From: SYFY01 sp031385325
GTDB lineage: Bacteria > Pseudomonadota > Gammaproteobacteria > Pseudomonadales > Azotimanducaceae
Assembly: GCA_031385325.1 (NCBI GenBank)
Contig: JANNBJ010000214.1
Location: 1-64,000 of the forward strand
Reading direction: 5' to 3'
Length of the DNA: 64,000 bases
Shown in pieces: positions 33,281-42,564 of this stretch. A program made the position numbers and the translations under genes. Numbering within the stretch: position 1 is the stretch's first letter; the number at the start of each line of letters is the position of its first letter. The notes beneath the pieces are model-generated. The model was given only the letters and a program-made list of their open reading frames with translations. It did not search any database and had not been told where the DNA came from.

Positions 33281-35842
33281 TCAAATAAACTGCAATTCTC
33301 CGTCCCTGACACTGACGTGAATCCTGCTACCGGGAACAAAGTCACCCCGTAGCAGACGACTCGACAAGGGGTTCTCGATCCGTTTCTGCAACACCCGCTT
33401 CAAGGGCCTGGCACCGTAGACTGGGTCGTAGCCCTCTTCGACCAGTAACTCGTACGCCGCCTCGTCGACTTCGATATCAAGGTCCTGCTCCTGGAGCCGT
33501 CGGCGCAGGGTTGCGAGCTGGATATCTGCGATGTCCCTCATGTCTTCACGCGAGAGCGGGTGAAAGACAACGATATCGTCGATCCGGTTGATGAACTCCG
33601 GACGGAAATGCTGGCTGACCACCCCCATGACGGTGCTGGTGATTCGGTCCGTTCGCCCTTCCTCAGTAAGTGTCTGAATCGCTGACGAGCCCAGGTTGGA
33701 TGTCATGACGAGTACGGTGTTGCGAAAGTCGACGGTCCTTCCGTGTCCGTCGGTAAGTCTTCCATCATCAAGTACTTGCAGCAGGATGTTGAACACATCC
33801 GGATGCGCTTTTTCGATTTCGTCGAGCAGGATCAGCGAATAGGGTCGACGGCGAACTTTCTCCGTCAACATGCCACCTTCTTCGTAGCCGACATACCCCG
33901 GTGGCGCGCCGATCAGGCGAGCGACCGAGTGTTTTTCCATGTACTCGCTCATATCAACTCGCACCAATGCCTCTTCGCTGTCAAAGAGCAGCACCGCTAG
34001 CGCCTTGCACAGCTCAGTTTTGCCAACGCCGGTTGGCCCGAGAAACATGAATGAGCCATTTGGCCGATTTGGATCAGAAAGGCCCGCTCGCGAGCGCCGA
34101 ACCGCTTCGGCTACCGCTTGTACGGCTTCGTGTTGTCCAACCACACGCTGGTGCAAGTCTTCCTCAAGCCGAAGCAGCTTGTCCTTTTGCCCCTCAAGCA
34201 ACTTGTCGACCGGAATGCCGGTCCATTTGGCAACGACAGCCGCGATCTCTTCGGCGGTGACGCTGGATGAGACGAGTTGATTCGCGACTGGCTGGGCGCT
34301 GATCGCGAGCGCTTTTTCAAGTTCAGGGATGCGGCCATATTGAAGCTCGGACATGCGAGTCAGATCACCCTTCCGCCGCGCGTTCTCGAACTCGATTTTT
34401 GCGGCGTCCAGCGATTCCATGATTTCCTTGGCACCACGTTGCGACGCTTTTTCCGCGGTCCAGATTGTGTCCAGCGCGTCGTACTGCGCTTCAAGGTCCC
34501 GCACTGAAGCCTGCAGATCCGTGAGCCGCTGTTTACTCGCTTCGTCGGCTTCCTTCTTCAGCGCTTCAATCTCCATCTTTTGCTGGATCGTACGGCGCTC
34601 AAGGCGATCCATTTCTTCAGGTTTTGAGTCCATCTCCATACGGATACGGCTCGCCGCCTCGTCAATCAGATCGATGGCTTTGTCCGGTAGCTGACGGTCG
34701 CTGATATAACGATGCGAGAGTTTCGCCGCGGCGACTACCGCCGGGTCCGTAATGGTGACGCCGTGGTGCAGTTCGTAGCGTTCTTTCAGTCCACGCAGAA
34801 TCGCGATCGTATCTTCAACGCTCGGTTCGTCGACCAGCACCTTCTGGAAACGGCGCTCGAGCGCGGCGTCTTTTTCAATGAACTGGCGGTATTCGTCGAG
34901 TGTGGTTGCGCCCACGCAGTGCAATTCACCTCGCGCCAGCGCCGGTTTCAGCATGTTGCCGGCATCCATCGAACCCTCGGCCTTGCCCGCGCCGACCACG
35001 GTGTGCAGTTCGTCGATGAAGAGGATGACACTACCTTCCTGCTTGGCCAGATCACTGAGCACTGACTTGAGGCGTTCTTCAAATTCGCCCCTGAATTTGG
35101 CACCAGCGATCAATGCACCCATGTCGAGCGACAAAACACGCTTATCCTTCAACCCTTCAGGCACTTCGCCGTTGACGATTCGTTGTGCAAGTCCTTCGAC
35201 GATCGCTGTTTTGCCCACTCCCGGCTCACCGATAAGCACGGGATTGTTCTTGGTGCGCCGCTGCAGAACCTGGATGGTGCGGCGGATCTCATCGTCTCGA
35301 CCGATGACGGGATCAAGTTTGCCGGCTCTCGCTCGTTCCGTGAGGTCCAGCGTGTATTTTTCCAACGCCGCACGACCTTCTTCGACGTTCTGATCAGCCA
35401 CTTTTTGTCCTCCTCGAAGCGACTCCACTGCGTTTTCAAGCCCGGCATCCGTCACACCAAGTTGCCGCAGCAGGCGAGCAATACTGTCATCACGCGATAG
35501 CGCCAGGAGCATGGTTTCGACCGAGACAAATTTGTCGCCCTGCTTGCTGGCGCGCCCATCGGCAAGAGTCATCGAGCGGCTCAAGCCCGGCGATACGTTG
35601 ATGTCGCCCGTCGGTTTGCCGAGTCTTGGTAACAGTTCGACTTGTGCCTGAGTTCGTTCGCGCGCCAGCTTGGCATCCGCACCAGCGGCGGCCAGCAATT
35701 TCTGCACGTTGGCTGGCCCTGGTTCGAGCATGACGGCAAACAGATGCAAGGGTTCAATAGCCGCGTGATCTTTTCCCGCGGCCAACGACTGGGCATCCGA
35801 TAGCGCGTGCTGTAACGCGTTGGTCATCCGTTCAAGGCGCAT
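33281..35842 (-). CDS. clpB: ATP-dependent disaggregase ClpB
   Basis: An 853-aa Hsp100 chaperone that rescues aggregated proteins with DnaK. It has the N-terminal Clp repeat domain, first AAA+ with Walker A GEPGVGKTA (about 205) and Walker B VILFIDELH, a long coiled-coil middle domain (about 400-525), second AAA+ with GPTGVGKTE (about 605) and LILLDEIEKAH, and the C-terminal D2-small domain. Lack of an IGF/IGL ClpP-docking loop and presence of the middle domain distinguish it from ClpA. A sigma-32-like promoter lies upstream. Confidence 0.97.
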   Translation of the reverse strand: MRLERMTNALQHALSDAQSLAAGKDHAAIEPLHLFAVMLEPGPANVQKLLAAAGADAKLARERTQAQVELLPRLGKPTGDINVSPGLSRSMTLADGRASKQGDKFVSVETMLLALSRDDSIARLLRQLGVTDAGLENAVESLRGGQKVADQNVEEGRAALEKYTLDLTERARAGKLDPVIGRDDEIRRTIQVLQRRTKNNPVLIGEPGVGKTAIVEGLAQRIVNGEVPEGLKDKRVLSLDMGALIAGAKFRGEFEERLKSVLSDLAKQEGSVILFIDELHTVVGAGKAEGSMDAGNMLKPALARGELHCVGATTLDEYRQFIEKDAALERRFQKVLVDEPSVEDTIAILRGLKERYELHHGVTITDPAVVAAAKLSHRYISDRQLPDKAIDLIDEAASRIRMEMDSKPEEMDRLERRTIQQKMEIEALKKEADEASKQRLTDLQASVRDLEAQYDALDTIWTAEKASQRGAKEIMESLDAAKIEFENARRKGDLTRMSELQYGRIPELEKALAISAQPVANQLVSSSVTAEEIAAVVAKWTGIPVDKLLEGQKDKLLRLEEDLHQRVVGQHEAVQAVAEAVRRSRAGLSDPNRPNGSFMFLGPTGVGKTELCKALAVLLFDSEEALVRVDMSEYMEKHSVARLIGAPPGYVGYEEGGMLTEKVRRRPYSLILLDEIEKAHPDVFNILLQVLDDGRLTDGHGRTVDFRNTVLVMTSNLGSSAIQTLTEEGRTDRITSTVMGVVSQHFRPEFINRIDDIVVFHPLSREDMRDIADIQLATLRRRLQEQDLDIEVDEAAYELLVEEGYDPVYGARPLKRVLQKRIENPLSSRLLRGDFVPGSRIHVSVRDGELQFI

Positions 35843-35875
35843 CGCCCACTCCGAAGTTGTTCCTGAAGGCTGCTA

Positions 35876-35903
35876 AGATGCGGGCAACCGCTTCGTTTTC
35901 AAC
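35876..35903 (-). promoter_or_regulatory. Sigma-32-like heat-shock promoter of clpB
   Basis: On the minus strand GTTGAAA (35897-35903) and CCGCATCT (35876-35883) are separated by 13 nt. The E. coli sigma-32 consensus is CTTGAAA, 11-16 nt, CCCCATNT, so each element differs at one position. It lies 34 nt above the clpB start codon, suitable for heat induction. Confidence 0.55.
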
Positions 35904-35958
35904 GCCTGAGGGCTTGCGGAGCTGAAATAATGAGCCCAAAGGGTGCGAACCGCAGGGA

Positions 35959-36468
35959 ATGATAGAAACCCGTACCGATAACGTTAGCAGCGCTGTGCGA
36001 TATGTATTGCGCCCTAACCAGTCCTGGACCTGGAGGGCGAATATCTGGTTTCTGGGCGTGTTGTGCTCAATATCACTATCGATCGCTGCATCTTTTGCAC
36101 TGCGCGGATACTGGATGATTCTGCCGTTCAGTGTCCTCGAGCTTTCCGTCTTGCTGGTTTGCCTGTGGTTGTGCGTGCGACGCGGTTATCGTCAGGAAGT
36201 CATTGTTCTTGAACCAGAAATGGTGACCTTGCAAACCGGTCAGCGTGACGCCGAGGTCCAACAAGCCGATACACGCCAATTTGAGCGCTTCTTCACACGG
36301 TTTCACGTGGAACCGAATCGTCACCCTTGGCGCGAAACCCGTGTGTTGCTGCGTTATCGCGATGAACGGTACGAAATAGGCAGTTTCCTCCCGACGGACG
36401 AAAAGCGGGAACTGATCTCAGCGTTGAAGAGGGGTATCCGCTACGTCGATGGTGGACTCGCCCAATAG
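35959..36468 (+). CDS. DUF2244 membrane protein
   Basis: A 169-aa protein with two hydrophobic helices (about 27-48 and 53-74) followed by a cytoplasmic domain containing WRETRVLLRYRDERYEIGSFLPTDEKREL, the DUF2244 signature region with a bPH-like character. The function is unknown; in alphaproteobacteria and gammaproteobacteria it is often near cytochrome c oxidase genes, but none are here. It is convergent with comEC and their coding ends overlap by 28 bp. The nearest start to the family is ATG 35959. Confidence 0.82.
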   Translation: MIETRTDNVSSAVRYVLRPNQSWTWRANIWFLGVLCSISLSIAASFALRGYWMILPFSVLELSVLLVCLWLCVRRGYRQEVIVLEPEMVTLQTGQRDAEVQQADTRQFERFFTRFHVEPNRHPWRETRVLLRYRDERYEIGSFLPTDEKRELISALKRGIRYVDGGLAQ

Positions 36469-38663
36469 CGCCAATTGGTTTCTCGGTACCTCTCAAGCTC
36501 GCCAGGAGCAAGAGTGCTCCAGACAAGACGCCCATCACGACCCGAATTGGCAACCGTAGCTCCGTAGGCCTGGTAGCGATCGACCACAGTCGGATGTGGA
36601 TGACCGAACGGATTGAAGACACCGGCACTGACCAACGCAAAATCCGGTCGCAACAGGCGCACCCAGGCGAGCGACGACGATGAACGACTGCCATGATGCG
36701 GGACCAGCACGACACGTATGCGACGACGCAACGCATCCGGAATCTGCCTCAGCAAGCTCATCTCCACAACAACGCTGCTGTCGCCGGTAAGCAGAATCGC
36801 GTGCTCCGAGTTGTTTACCAACAACGCACAGGAGCGGTCATTGGTAACAACTGCATTTTTCATCTCAGCGCTGCCAAGAAAGGAAAAGCGCACCCTGTCA
36901 ATCACGAATGTGCGCGGTGCATGGCAATCGTACTTCGCGTTCGTACCTGCACTGCCGAAGGTTTTGATCACAGGATAGCGCGTTAACAAGGACGTCAACC
37001 CGCCGGCATGGTCCAGATCCGAGTGGCTTATTGTCAGATAATGTGGAGTTGGCGTTGGCAGATTGGCAACTGCCGGTGCTACAACCGCCTCGCCAGTGTC
37101 GAATCCCGAAGAAAACGCCGGGCCAGTATCAAATATCCACGTCTGATGTCTTGTTTCAATCAGAGCTGCGCTCCCTTGTCCAACATCAAGCACATGCAGC
37201 CTGAATTCACCGGTGGGCAGTCGAGGCCATGCCGGAGTGAAGGCCAACGCCCAAACCGGCAGCAGGAGCCCTCGAACCACAATCGGCAGCGGCATCACAA
37301 ACCCGCACCCGGCAACCAGAGCCAGCAACAACAAAGGCCAACAGTGATCAGCTAACAGATGGGGCGGCTGGCTGCCCGCACTTTCCAGAACGGCCATTAC
37401 CAGCGCCATAGTCAGGTCTGCCACGTTGAAACACCAACCCGACACGATGGGAAAAAGTGGTAACAACGCACAACCAGAGACCAACGCTGGAATCGCAACG
37501 CCGCTCACCAGCGGCACAACCAGCACATTCACCCACAGCGCGGAGACGGCAAACTGACCAACGGTCAGCGCCAACCATGGCACCATCACAAACCCGAGAA
37601 CGAATTGTGTTTCCAACGTGATCCTTACTACCGAGGCTTGACCTGCGGCACGAACGCGACAACCGAAGGCGAGCACGAGTACTGACACTGCACCAAAGGA
37701 CAACCAGAATCCCTGAGCAAGAACCGAGAGCGGAGCAAGACCAACGACAACCCAGAAGACGAGCCAGAAGATTGTCCAGGCACCCAACCGACGCGCCAGC
37801 AGAAGAAATGTAGTCACGCCGATCAACATGATGACGGCGCGCAGTGCGGGCACCGCCAGGCCGGTGAACACGGTGTAACCCGTCGCGCCCAACACGCCGG
37901 TGATCGCCGCTGGCCACGCCGAAGGCCAGTCAGACCGATACAGCGTCACCAGCCTGCCAATCAACAAACCGGGCAATGATGCGAGTAGTGCCACTACAGT
38001 GATGTGCAGCCCCGAGACCACCAGCAGGTGAATCGTTCCCGTATTACGAAAGGACATCCACGACACCGAATCCATGTTGGTGGTGTCAGCAATGGCCAGT
38101 GCCAGAAGCAGCGGCCCATGCACATAGTTCGCACTGTTCAGTTCGGCACGAATCTGTTGTCGATACCGCTCCATAAACGATGGTGGGACCCGCGCGATTC
38201 GCTCAGCAGCGGTGACATAACCACCACCGGAAATTTCTTCACTGAATAGCCACTGCTCAAAGTCAAAGCTTCCAGGGTTGGCGAAACCATGTGGCTGGCG
38301 CATTTTTGCGTCGATCTGCCAGGCTTCTCCCGGCATCGGCAAACCGGTCTGCAGCGGCCAGCCCAGGCGCAACAAGCTGCGTTCGGGAAGCGCGCAAAGT
38401 CTTCGTTCACTGCTGTGGATGGCGCGCGCGGCGTGGTCAAGCTCTACGGTTACCTGAGCAAACGGTGATTTTCCGGCGGCCATCTGTACTTTGTGGACCA
38501 GAATAGAAGCAGCCTGAAGAAAACATTCATCAACCAGCCTCCCCTCCAGCGCTCGGACATGCATGTGGCTGGTCCATGCAACAACAACGACAACCAACAG
38601 AGTCAGTCCGATGAAACGCCATCGAGGATTTTGCGAACGTACCAATCGAGTTGTCACGATCAA
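36441..38663 (-). CDS. comEC: DNA internalization protein ComEC/Rec2
   Basis: A 740-aa polytopic membrane protein. After one N-terminal helix comes an OB/DUF4131 region (about 60-170), the competence domain with NTGTIHLLVVSGLHI and about eight helices, then a C-terminal metallo-beta-lactamase-like domain with SHSDLDHAGG and PHHGSRSSSS. ComEC forms the inner-membrane channel for single-stranded DNA in natural transformation. In relatives it is commonly next to exbBD-msbA-lpxK; here clpB, galU and others are in between. The frame is intact, suggesting retained function. Confidence 0.93.
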   Translation of the reverse strand: MIVTTRLVRSQNPRWRFIGLTLLVVVVVAWTSHMHVRALEGRLVDECFLQAASILVHKVQMAAGKSPFAQVTVELDHAARAIHSSERRLCALPERSLLRLGWPLQTGLPMPGEAWQIDAKMRQPHGFANPGSFDFEQWLFSEEISGGGYVTAAERIARVPPSFMERYRQQIRAELNSANYVHGPLLLALAIADTTNMDSVSWMSFRNTGTIHLLVVSGLHITVVALLASLPGLLIGRLVTLYRSDWPSAWPAAITGVLGATGYTVFTGLAVPALRAVIMLIGVTTFLLLARRLGAWTIFWLVFWVVVGLAPLSVLAQGFWLSFGAVSVLVLAFGCRVRAAGQASVVRITLETQFVLGFVMVPWLALTVGQFAVSALWVNVLVVPLVSGVAIPALVSGCALLPLFPIVSGWCFNVADLTMALVMAVLESAGSQPPHLLADHCWPLLLLALVAGCGFVMPLPIVVRGLLLPVWALAFTPAWPRLPTGEFRLHVLDVGQGSAALIETRHQTWIFDTGPAFSSGFDTGEAVVAPAVANLPTPTPHYLTISHSDLDHAGGLTSLLTRYPVIKTFGSAGTNAKYDCHAPRTFVIDRVRFSFLGSAEMKNAVVTNDRSCALLVNNSEHAILLTGDSSVVVEMSLLRQIPDALRRRIRVVLVPHHGSRSSSSLAWVRLLRPDFALVSAGVFNPFGHPHPTVVDRYQAYGATVANSGRDGRLVWSTLAPGELERYRETNWRYWASPPST

Positions 38664-38680
38664 GTGGGCATAATCACGTT

Positions 38681-39223
38681 ATGCCCCGCAACTTCATCAA
38701 GCGCTATCTGCCAACCCCCGACAAGTTGCGTGAGTATTCAGCGCTTCGACCGCTCGGCAATTTCCTTGAGAACGAGGATCTGTGGCATCTGAATCGACGC
38801 TCTGCCTCAGGCGCTGCGTTTATCGGTATCTTCTGTTGTTTCCTGCCGATGCCATTTCAGATGCTGCCAGCAGGCCTGTTGGCGATGACGTTTCGTTGCA
38901 ATCTGCCCATGAGCCTTGCGCTCGTCTGGTTGACCAATCCCGTGACAATGCCACCGGTCCTGTACTTCACGTACAGGTTTGGCGCGTGGCTACTAGGACG
39001 AGAAATTTCGATCGAGCAGGTTGATCTGTCGCTCGATTGGCTGCTGGCGAACATGGTCAATGTTGGCTACCCGCTGGTGTTTGGCTCGCTCATCTGCGGT
39101 TGGGTGGCCGGCATTACGGCTTATGTTCTGGTGCGAGTGACCTGGCGACTTCATGTGATCACGCGCTGGCGCAAGCGTAAGCAAAGACGACTGGCAGCGG
39201 CTTCGACCCAGCTCATGAAGTGA
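38681..39223 (+). CDS. DUF2062 membrane protein
   Basis: A 180-aa protein. The DUF2062 core is present: SASGAAFIGIFCCFLPMPFQM followed by NLPMSLALVWLTNPVTMPP, with about three helices and a basic C terminus (RWRKRKQRRLAA). Function is unknown. It is divergent from comEC and only 17 nt from it, so promoters overlap. ATG 38681 is used; an upstream GTG-type start at 38651 falls inside the comEC start region. Confidence 0.85.
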   Translation: MPRNFIKRYLPTPDKLREYSALRPLGNFLENEDLWHLNRRSASGAAFIGIFCCFLPMPFQMLPAGLLAMTFRCNLPMSLALVWLTNPVTMPPVLYFTYRFGAWLLGREISIEQVDLSLDWLLANMVNVGYPLVFGSLICGWVAGITAYVLVRVTWRLHVITRWRKRKQRRLAAASTQLMK

Positions 39224-39271
39224 AACGTTTCGACGTCCGCTCGGACCGGAACTGCAGCGCGACGAACTCGA

Positions 39272-40471
39272 TCAGAAGCCGTGCAGCCCCTGCACCGGAT
39301 GAATTTGCTTTGCGCGCCTGGCCGGGATCCAGGCTGCCAATAGACAGATCCCGACCGCCAGACCCCCGATCAGACCCAGGTCCGTCCCCTGAATCAGATA
39401 CGGGATCTCGACGAAATAGGTGCCTTCCAGGAAACTGACGCCGAACAAAGACTCCAGCGCTCCGACCACCCGGTTGATGTTGATGGTGGCCAGCACGCCC
39501 AGGATGAGCCCACTGAAAATGCCGGCTGCTGCAATCATGATGCCCTGAAGGAGAAAGATCGCGGACACTTGCGATGCGCGTGCTCCCATTGTTCGCAGGA
39601 TCGCAATCGCCGATGCCTTTTCCCGAATCAGCATGACCTGGCCGGAAATGATATTGAAAGCCGCGACTGCGACCACCAGCAACAGCAGCACAAACATCAT
39701 GGCTTTTTCCAGCTGCACTGCCCGAAACAGCTCTCCGTAACGTTCCATCCAGGTGGTGACGCGTGCCTCTGGAACAGCCAACTGGATGGCGCTTCTTACC
39801 CGTTCCGCATCAAGGGGATTGTGCAGGCGAAGTTGCACACCATGTTCGCCACTACTAGTGCGAATGGACTCGGGAATATCACGCATTGCGACCAGCACGA
39901 GGCCGTAGTCCAGTTCCGAGCCGAGGCTGAATGTGCCACCGAGCTTAAACGCCAGCACCTGGGGTCGAACCTTGCCACCACTGGCTGCGGGTAACGTCAA
40001 GGCAACCCGATCACCAGTGCCAACGCCCAGATGCCGCGCCAGTGCCGCACCGAGAATCAAGCTGCCAGGTTTTGCGAGCAGGTCATCCAGTTTCCCGGAG
40101 ATCATCGCGGCACCTACTTCCTGCATCGCCGCAAGACCTGTCGCGTCCAACCCGAGAAGACTGACCGGCTGTACGGCAGTGCCTCGACCAACCATCCCGA
40201 TGGTCTCGAAGTACGGATAACGCGCGATGACATCCGGATCATCGAAAGTCTCTGCTGACAAACTCTCCAGGTCTTCAATCACGACATGTGGAATGGCCTG
40301 CAACAAACGAGTTTTCAGCTCGTGGTCAAACCCGTTCATCACACTGACCACAACGGTCAATACGAGCACGCCAAGCAGAAGACCAAGAAAAGACACCCAG
40401 GTGATGAAACTGACATAACCCTGGCGCCCGGTGCGAAGGTAACGAACGGCAATGTCCCACGTCACGTTCAT
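39272..40471 (-). CDS. lolE: Lipoprotein-releasing ABC transporter permease LolE/LolC type
   Basis: A 399-aa MacB/FtsX-type permease: one helix near the N terminus (VSFLGLLLGVLVLTVVVSVMNGF), a large periplasmic domain, then three helices with FNIISGQVMLIREKASAIAILRTMGA and the C-terminal WIPARRAKQIHPVQGL. It extracts outer-membrane lipoproteins from the inner membrane together with LolC and LolD. It is the last gene of lolC-lolD-lolE, overlapping lolD by 4 nt. LolC/LolE identity is taken from gene order. Confidence 0.93.
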   Translation of the reverse strand: MNVTWDIAVRYLRTGRQGYVSFITWVSFLGLLLGVLVLTVVVSVMNGFDHELKTRLLQAIPHVVIEDLESLSAETFDDPDVIARYPYFETIGMVGRGTAVQPVSLLGLDATGLAAMQEVGAAMISGKLDDLLAKPGSLILGAALARHLGVGTGDRVALTLPAASGGKVRPQVLAFKLGGTFSLGSELDYGLVLVAMRDIPESIRTSSGEHGVQLRLHNPLDAERVRSAIQLAVPEARVTTWMERYGELFRAVQLEKAMMFVLLLLVVAVAAFNIISGQVMLIREKASAIAILRTMGARASQVSAIFLLQGIMIAAAGIFSGLILGVLATININRVVGALESLFGVSFLEGTYFVEIPYLIQGTDLGLIGGLAVGICLLAAWIPARRAKQIHPVQGLHGF

Positions 40472-41163
40472 CCCGAGAGTTTCCCAGCGTCGAGCGTAAC
40501 AAGACGATCCACGCCCCGCGTGACGGCCGAATCATGTGTGGCCATCAGAATACCAACACCACGTTCACGACATAGCGCGCGCATGAGTTCGAGTACTGCG
40601 GATGCGTTGTCGCGATCAAGATTGCCCGTCGGTTCATCCGCGAGCACCAGGGCAGGCGTAGCCACCAGCGCGCGGGCCACAGCCACTCGCTGTCGTTCAC
40701 CACCGGACAGGGCCGCGGGTCGATGGGTTGAGCGATTGGCAAGACCAACTGCGCCGAGCATGTCGAGGGCGCGTGGCAAAGCTTCTTTCTTGCCGAGTCC
40801 TGCCAACCGCAGCGGCATCGCTACATTTTCGGCGGCAGTAAATTCGGGCAACAGATGGTGCATCTGATAAATGAATCCCAGATAACGGTTACGTATGGCA
40901 GCCCGGCCATCAACCGTTGCTGCCGTCAGATTCTGATCTGCGATCCATACCTCTCCATCATCAGAATCATCGAGCCCGGCAAGTATGTGCAGCAGCGTAC
41001 TTTTCCCGGAACCACTCCGCCCGACTAGCGCCACGAGTTCACCGGGCGCAATCGACAAGTCAGCTCCATCCAATACCGGCAGCGCGACCCCGCCTTGGCG
41101 ATACGTCTTCGTCAGTCCATGTGCTCGCAATGCCAGCAGACCGCTTTTCGATTCGTCACTCAT
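40468..41163 (-). CDS. lolD: Lipoprotein-releasing ATPase LolD
   Basis: A 231-aa ABC ATPase. Walker A GRSGSGKSTL, Q-loop FIYQMHHLLPEFTA, signature LSGGERQRV and Walker B LVLADEPTGNLD are all intact; the LolD-typical LLPEFTAAENV is present. It powers lipoprotein release with LolC and LolE. ATG 41163 overlaps lolC by 8 nt, and its stop overlaps lolE. Confidence 0.96.
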   Translation of the reverse strand: MSDESKSGLLALRAHGLTKTYRQGGVALPVLDGADLSIAPGELVALVGRSGSGKSTLLHILAGLDDSDDGEVWIADQNLTAATVDGRAAIRNRYLGFIYQMHHLLPEFTAAENVAMPLRLAGLGKKEALPRALDMLGAVGLANRSTHRPAALSGGERQRVAVARALVATPALVLADEPTGNLDRDNASAVLELMRALCRERGVGILMATHDSAVTRGVDRLVTLDAGKLSG

Positions 41164-42421
41164 GCGCAAGTATTTCCACTGGTCGCTGGCGTGTCGCTTT
41201 CCAGGCGGGGAAAAGCGCTGCAAGCAGGATCAGCAATCCACTGATGATGGTGATCACAACAAGGTCTGCGGCTCGAACATCAATCGGCAGGTAGCCGATG
41301 AAGTACTGACCCATCAGTTCACGGCCACTTAGGCTCGATGCCAATGTCAGCAGTTCGGGGAGCAGATGGGCGATCCCAACGCCACCGAGCAGACCAAGAC
41401 AGAGGCCACTTCCTCCTAACATCAGACCTAACGAAAGAAAGATGATCAAGACAGTCGAGGTCGGACTGCCGAGGCTACGCAGAACAGCCACGTCCGTGCG
41501 TTTCTGCTCGGCCACCATCATCAAGCCGGATACGAGATTGAAGGCCGCAACTGCAACCAGGAAGGACAACAGCACAAACATGGTGACCTTCTGGGTAACA
41601 ATCGCCTGATACAGATTCCCCTGAACACGCGTCCAGGGTCTGACCTGCATTTCCCGCTCGCCGAAAGCGGCTTCGGACGCAGCGTACAGTTCATCGGTGG
41701 CAAAAAGGTTGGTTATTCGCAGCTGATAGCCCGCAATTCGCTCACCCAAGCGAAACAACCGACGCGCATCATCGATGTGTATAAACACACCGCGTGTGTC
41801 CATTTCGCTTTGCGTATTGATCAACCCGGTAACCATGAACAGGCGTTGCCTGGGTAACAAACCAACCGGTGAGACGGTCGGCACAGGCAAGACAATCGTC
41901 ACCTGGTCACCGACCTTGACGCCCAGCTGCCTCGCCAACCGTATCCCGATCCATGCCTGGAACTGCCCTGGTTCGAGCGCTGACCCGTACGGGCGGACGT
42001 ACTGTTCCAGATCCGACACGGACCGATGACGGGCAGGTTCAATGCCGGTAACGAGTACGCCCGCTACCTTTTCACCGCTGCTGGCGAGCGCCGCTTCTTC
42101 CACGATCGGTGACAAGCCAGTGATACCACCGGAGCCAACGATCGTTCGTTCTGCTCGCAAATCGGGTCGAGACGGCTGCGGAAAATAGATCGTCGCATGG
42201 GCAAGAACGCCGAGCACCCGCTCACGCAATTCCCGTTCAAACCCATTCACGACCGAGAGAACCACGATGAGCACAGCGACCGAAAGCGCCAGACCGAACA
42301 CTGCGGCGATGCTGACAGCTGACAGCCCATTCGCGGCGCCGGCGACGTAGCGCCAGGCGATCGCTGCACTGAGCGTATGTGGATGCTGCCTATCGACTGA
42401 AGAATGAGAGTTGGAGACCAT
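41156..42421 (-). CDS. lolC: Lipoprotein-releasing ABC transporter permease LolC
   Basis: A 421-aa permease with the same layout as the lolE product: N-terminal helix (VFGLALSVAVLIVVLSVVNGFE), a periplasmic domain of about 220 aa and three C-terminal helices, with FNLVSGLMMVAEQKRTDVAVLRSLG as the coupling-loop region. It is the first gene of the Lol operon. ATG 42421 is preferred; the frame runs to 42493. The 143 nt between it and sthA hold no gene. Confidence 0.93.
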   Translation of the reverse strand: MVSNSHSSVDRQHPHTLSAAIAWRYVAGAANGLSAVSIAAVFGLALSVAVLIVVLSVVNGFERELRERVLGVLAHATIYFPQPSRPDLRAERTIVGSGGITGLSPIVEEAALASSGEKVAGVLVTGIEPARHRSVSDLEQYVRPYGSALEPGQFQAWIGIRLARQLGVKVGDQVTIVLPVPTVSPVGLLPRQRLFMVTGLINTQSEMDTRGVFIHIDDARRLFRLGERIAGYQLRITNLFATDELYAASEAAFGEREMQVRPWTRVQGNLYQAIVTQKVTMFVLLSFLVAVAAFNLVSGLMMVAEQKRTDVAVLRSLGSPTSTVLIIFLSLGLMLGGSGLCLGLLGGVGIAHLLPELLTLASSLSGRELMGQYFIGYLPIDVRAADLVVITIISGLLILLAALFPAWKATRQRPVEILAHE

Positions 42422-42564
42422 GCGGCTGCATCTTACAGACGCAGCCTGCAATTGGCCTGCCCGAGAATCGATCCGAGTTGTCTGTAGCCGCACACAACGG
42501 CTTGCAACCGTCTGGAACCGCCGGCATCTTTTGTCCGACGCCGCCGAAGGTTAAATGCGACCCG

